Shown here in pieces: positions 4,418 through 7,131 of a stretch of DNA of 7,131 bases; the first letter of the stretch is position 1, and each line of letters starts with the position of its first letter. A model generated the notes under the pieces. The model ran no database searches. It was given only the letters and a program-made list of their open reading frames with translations, and was not told where the DNA came from. Made by a program: the position numbers and the translations under genes. Origin of the DNA: an uncultured Lachnospiraceae bacterium (GTDB lineage Bacteria > Bacillota > Clostridia > Lachnospirales > Lachnospiraceae); assembly GCA_902783295.1 (NCBI GenBank), contig CACZQT010000004.1:1-7131 (forward strand), given 5' to 3'.

Positions 4418-7131
4418 ATGCTGACGGCTGCGGAAATCAGGAGAACGGCGTATGACAACGCCTACCGGAAGGGAAAAGAGTATTATGGCCTGGGACGGGT
4501 GAAAAAGATCGACGTCCGATGGCCTGCTTCGGGGCATGGAAGCACCCGCGCCGAAGGTGAGGTACGGGGCAGCGGACGCCGCGTTTACTATACCATGATC
4601 ACCGTCGATGAAGAAGATCTCATCGAAGATTATACCTGCGAATGCCCCGCCTACGATAACTACTGGGGGATGTGTAAACACTGCGTGGCGCTGGCTTTTG
4701 CCCTGCAGATGGAACAGAAAAAAAGGAACAGCGGGCCGGTCCGTCCGGTTTTGAAATCGGACCGCACGACCACAGAAGAGCTTTCGCTGCTGCTGCACCA
4801 GTATGCAGTCCGCGGACGTATGCACCGCCTGGGGGGACTGGATCAGGAGATTGACCTGGAATGTTATTTCCAGTCAGACCGGAACGGGCTGCTGCTGGAG
4901 ATGAAGCTGGGCGGGAAGCGGAAATATGTGGTCAAAAACCTGGTCAAACTGGTGCGGGATGTGCAGGAAATGCGAGAAGTCACTTATGGAAGCAGCCTGC
5001 AGTTCGTGCATGACCGTTCGGCTTTTACAGAAGACGCCCGGGAACTGCTGACTCTGCTGGAGCGGGCGATCGCCGTTAAGCAGCCGGATTACCGGGAGAC
5101 GGTCCTGTATGAAAATTCCGCGAATTACCGATATCTCCTGCTGAGGGGAGAATCACTCGAGAGTTTTCTCGTGCATTTCATGGGGCAGACCATCCGCCTG
5201 GACGAACAGGATTTCCCGGTGAAGGACGGGGACCCGAAGCTCGTCATGAAGATGGAGGAAACCATCGGCGGTGCGGAGATCCGGGTGGAAGCCCTGCAGA
5301 TCTTTGAAGGCTCGGAACATTTCTTTGTGAAGAAGGACGGAGTACTCTGGCAGGTCAGTAAAGGTTTTGCCGAAAGCGTACTGCCGGCCTGGATGGCACT
5401 GCAGCGAACACAGGGAGGCACGTATTTCAGAAACCGCGCTGTTTTCTTAAGCAGGGCGGATTACGGTACGTTCTGTGCCAGTCTGCTGCCGCAGCTTTCG
5501 CCTTATGTCGAAATAGACAGCGGGAAGCTTGACCTGGCGGCGTTTGTACCTCCGGAGCCGGAATTTGCGCTCTACCTGGGTCTCGCGGCGGAGGATGTGG
5601 TAGAAGCTGCCGCCAGAGTCCGTTACGACGACCGGGAATACGACCTGCTGCAGGAGGGGATGCCGTCCGACGGAAGGAATCTGGAGCGGGAGCTTGAGAT
5701 CCGCGGGCTGATCCGGAAATATTTCCGGGAGCCGAAGCAGCAGGATGCCCCCGCCCGGAAGAAAGCCCGCGCAGTGATGTCCTGGCTGGAAGATATGCCG
5801 GTCAGGGATCTGGATGAGGATGATGGCCGCGGTTTTGACTGGGATCTGTTTGACGGCTCCGGAGAATACGGGATACCGGTGAGAGACCTGGATGAAGACC
5901 TGAAGGAAGCAGAGGGGGAGGAATCAGAAGGGCTGCCGGACGGCTACCACAGGCTGGCAGCTTCCGGAGAGGAAGAACTGTACCGGCTGCTGGAGGAAGG
6001 AATTCCTGCTCTTTCCGAAGAAATGGAGATGTTTGTGGACGCCTCCATCCGCCGGATGAGCATTCGTCCGGCGCCGAAGGTGACCATGGGCATTGGGATA
6101 TCCGGGGAACTGATTGACCTGGATGTACAGGTAGAAGGTATGGATCCGGAAGAGATCTCCGCCATCCTGGGAGCCTACAGCCGTAAGAAGAAATTTTACA
6201 GGCTTCGCAGCGGGGACTTTATTTCCCTGACGGAGAGCGGTCTGGGAGACCTGGCGGAGCTTTCCGACGGACTGGGGCTGACCGGGAAAGAACTGGCCTC
6301 CGGGCAGGTGAAGCTGCCTTTGTACCGGGCACTGTACCTGGAGGGTGTCCTCCGGGATTCGGAACAGACCCAGGTGCGCCGTCTGCCGGAATACAGGGGC
6401 CTGATCCGCAGCATGAAGAGCTTTTCGGACAGCGATTTTGAACTGCCGGAGGGACTGCATGCGCAGCTCAGGAGGTATCAGCGGGACGGATTCCGATGGC
6501 TCTGCACTCTGTGGGAGAACGGTTTCGGCGGAATCCTGGCGGATGACATGGGCCTGGGGAAAACCCTGCAGATGATCGCGCTGCTGCTGTACCGGAAAGG
6601 GCAGGCCGGCTCTTCGCTGGTCGTCGCGCCAGCGTCCCTGCTGTTCAACTGGGAGAGTGAGGTGCGGCGCTTTGCGCCGGGCCTGACAGTGCAGGTTATT
6701 GCGGGAACCGCGCAGGAGCGGAAGGAACAGATCGCTGCCGCCGCGCTTTATGATGTTAATATCACATCCTACGACCTGCTGAAGAGGGATACGGAATTTT
6801 ATCAGGATCTGTCTTTCGGCTGCTGCATCGTGGATGAGGCGCAGTATATTAAAAACGCAGGCACACAGGCAGCGAAGGCCGTGAAAACCATCTCTGCCGT
6901 ACATCGCTTTGCCATGACCGGCACGCCGATTGAGAACCGGCTGAGCGACCTCTGGAGTATCTTTGACTTTTTAATGCCGGGATATCTTTTTTCCTACCGG
7001 AAATTCCGGGAGGAGCTGGAAGCTCCGATCGTGAAGAACGGGGACGAGGAACTCTCCCACCGGCTGCAGCGGCTTGCGACGCCTTTTATCCTGCGGCGCC
7101 GCAAGGAGGATGTGCTGAAGGACCTGCCGGA
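4418..7131 (+). CDS. SWIM zinc-finger SNF2-family DNA-dependent ATPase, 3' end outside window
   Basis: A Swi2/Snf2 helicase-like ATPase expected to move along double-stranded DNA. The frame is open for 904 codons with no stop, so the protein is cut by the window edge. Order: an N-terminal SWIM zinc finger, C74-x-C76-x9-C86-x-H88-C89; a long bacterial SNF2-associated region (roughly 100-660); then the first ATPase lobe with the Q-motif area LRRYQRDGF (684-692), Walker A DDMGLGKT (709-716, Lys715), DEAQ box (806-809), motif III TGTP (834-837) followed by IEN, and LRRRKEDV (892-899). All seen motifs are intact. Motifs IV-VI, including the arginine finger, lie beyond the window, perhaps 220-240 more residues. 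An acidic insert at 457-508 has about 21 acidic and 4 basic residues and carries PVRDLDED twice. The gene follows a terminator but lacks a clear promoter. Bacterial members are linked to transcription recycling, repair or defence, and the sequence does not decide which. Confidence 0.93.
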   Translation, partial: MLTAAEIRRTAYDNAYRKGKEYYGLGRVKKIDVRWPASGHGSTRAEGEVRGSGRRVYYTMITVDEEDLIEDYTCECPAYDNYWGMCKHCVALAFALQMEQKKRNSGPVRPVLKSDRTTTEELSLLLHQYAVRGRMHRLGGLDQEIDLECYFQSDRNGLLLEMKLGGKRKYVVKNLVKLVRDVQEMREVTYGSSLQFVHDRSAFTEDARELLTLLERAIAVKQPDYRETVLYENSANYRYLLLRGESLESFLVHFMGQTIRLDEQDFPVKDGDPKLVMKMEETIGGAEIRVEALQIFEGSEHFFVKKDGVLWQVSKGFAESVLPAWMALQRTQGGTYFRNRAVFLSRADYGTFCASLLPQLSPYVEIDSGKLDLAAFVPPEPEFALYLGLAAEDVVEAAARVRYDDREYDLLQEGMPSDGRNLERELEIRGLIRKYFREPKQQDAPARKKARAVMSWLEDMPVRDLDEDDGRGFDWDLFDGSGEYGIPVRDLDEDLKEAEGEESEGLPDGYHRLAASGEEELYRLLEEGIPALSEEMEMFVDASIRRMSIRPAPKVTMGIGISGELIDLDVQVEGMDPEEISAILGAYSRKKKFYRLRSGDFISLTESGLGDLAELSDGLGLTGKELASGQVKLPLYRALYLEGVLRDSEQTQVRRLPEYRGLIRSMKSFSDSDFELPEGLHAQLRRYQRDGFRWLCTLWENGFGGILADDMGLGKTLQMIALLLYRKGQAGSSLVVAPASLLFNWESEVRRFAPGLTVQVIAGTAQERKEQIAAAALYDVNITSYDLLKRDTEFYQDLSFGCCIVDEAQYIKNAGTQAAKAVKTISAVHRFAMTGTPIENRLSDLWSIFDFLMPGYLFSYRKFREELEAPIVKNGDEELSHRLQRLATPFILRRRKEDVLKDLP

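Noticed and set aside
2987..4825. A 612-codon open frame on the minus strand, opposite the LCP gene and the start of the SNF2 gene
   Set aside because: It is exactly in codon register with both sense genes, which share a frame. It stays open because the sense codons TTA, CTA and TCA are rare here. Its translation resembles no family I know, is rich in His and Ile like other antisense frames, and it crosses the terminator between two well-supported genes.
5924..6904. A 326-codon open frame on the minus strand opposite the SNF2 gene
   Set aside because: It lies in register with the SNF2 frame over its associated region and ATPase motifs. The translation is Gln/Arg/His-rich with no recognisable domain.
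1..7131. A new defence, mobile or biosynthetic system in this window
   Set aside because: Three of the four genes are familiar housekeeping or cell-wall genes in a plain operon, and the fourth is a known ATPase family cut by the window edge. No mobile-element ends, large repeats or clusters of unknown genes are seen.

Overview
The window reads as ordinary chromosomal DNA from a Gram-positive anaerobe of the class Clostridia. Supporting signs are the moderately high G+C, strong AGGAGG-like ribosome binding sites, a LytR-CpsA-Psr (LCP) cell-wall protein, a prolyl-tRNA synthetase of the short editing-less type, and a SWIM/SNF2 ATPase of the kind common in Firmicutes. I cannot place the genus. 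All four genes are on the + strand, in the same reading frame, and closely packed. I see no tRNA or rRNA gene, insertion sequence, CRISPR array, phage gene or attachment site.

Layout. Positions 1-66 hold only the probable tail of an upstream transcription unit, closed by a strong intrinsic terminator (67-105). A good sigma-A-like promoter follows (110-138). Its spacer holds an 18-bp inverted repeat, and its -10 region lies in a 12-bp tandem repeat, so it may be regulated. It should drive proS (230-1669, prolyl-tRNA synthetase), glyA (1727-2977, serine hydroxymethyltransferase) and an LCP-family gene (3011-4306). The gaps are 57 and 33 bases, with only one weak hairpin in the first, so the three are probably one operon, ended by the GC-rich terminator at 4359-4390. 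A large SWIM/SNF2 helicase gene then starts at 4418 and is still open at the window edge, with 904 codons visible.

How the genes relate. proS and glyA supply translation and one-carbon metabolism: Pro-tRNA, and glycine plus methylene-tetrahydrofolate. The LCP protein acts outside the membrane, attaching glycopolymers to the wall. The link between these three is probably shared growth-related expression rather than one pathway. The SNF2 gene seems to be a separate unit whose C-terminal half and downstream neighbours are not visible.

I found no clear new multi-gene system. The points most worth a second look are an LCP protein whose N-terminus looks like a cleavable signal peptide with an accessory domain, an acidic insert in the SNF2 protein carrying an exact eight-residue repeat encoded by different codons, and the repeat-rich proS promoter.
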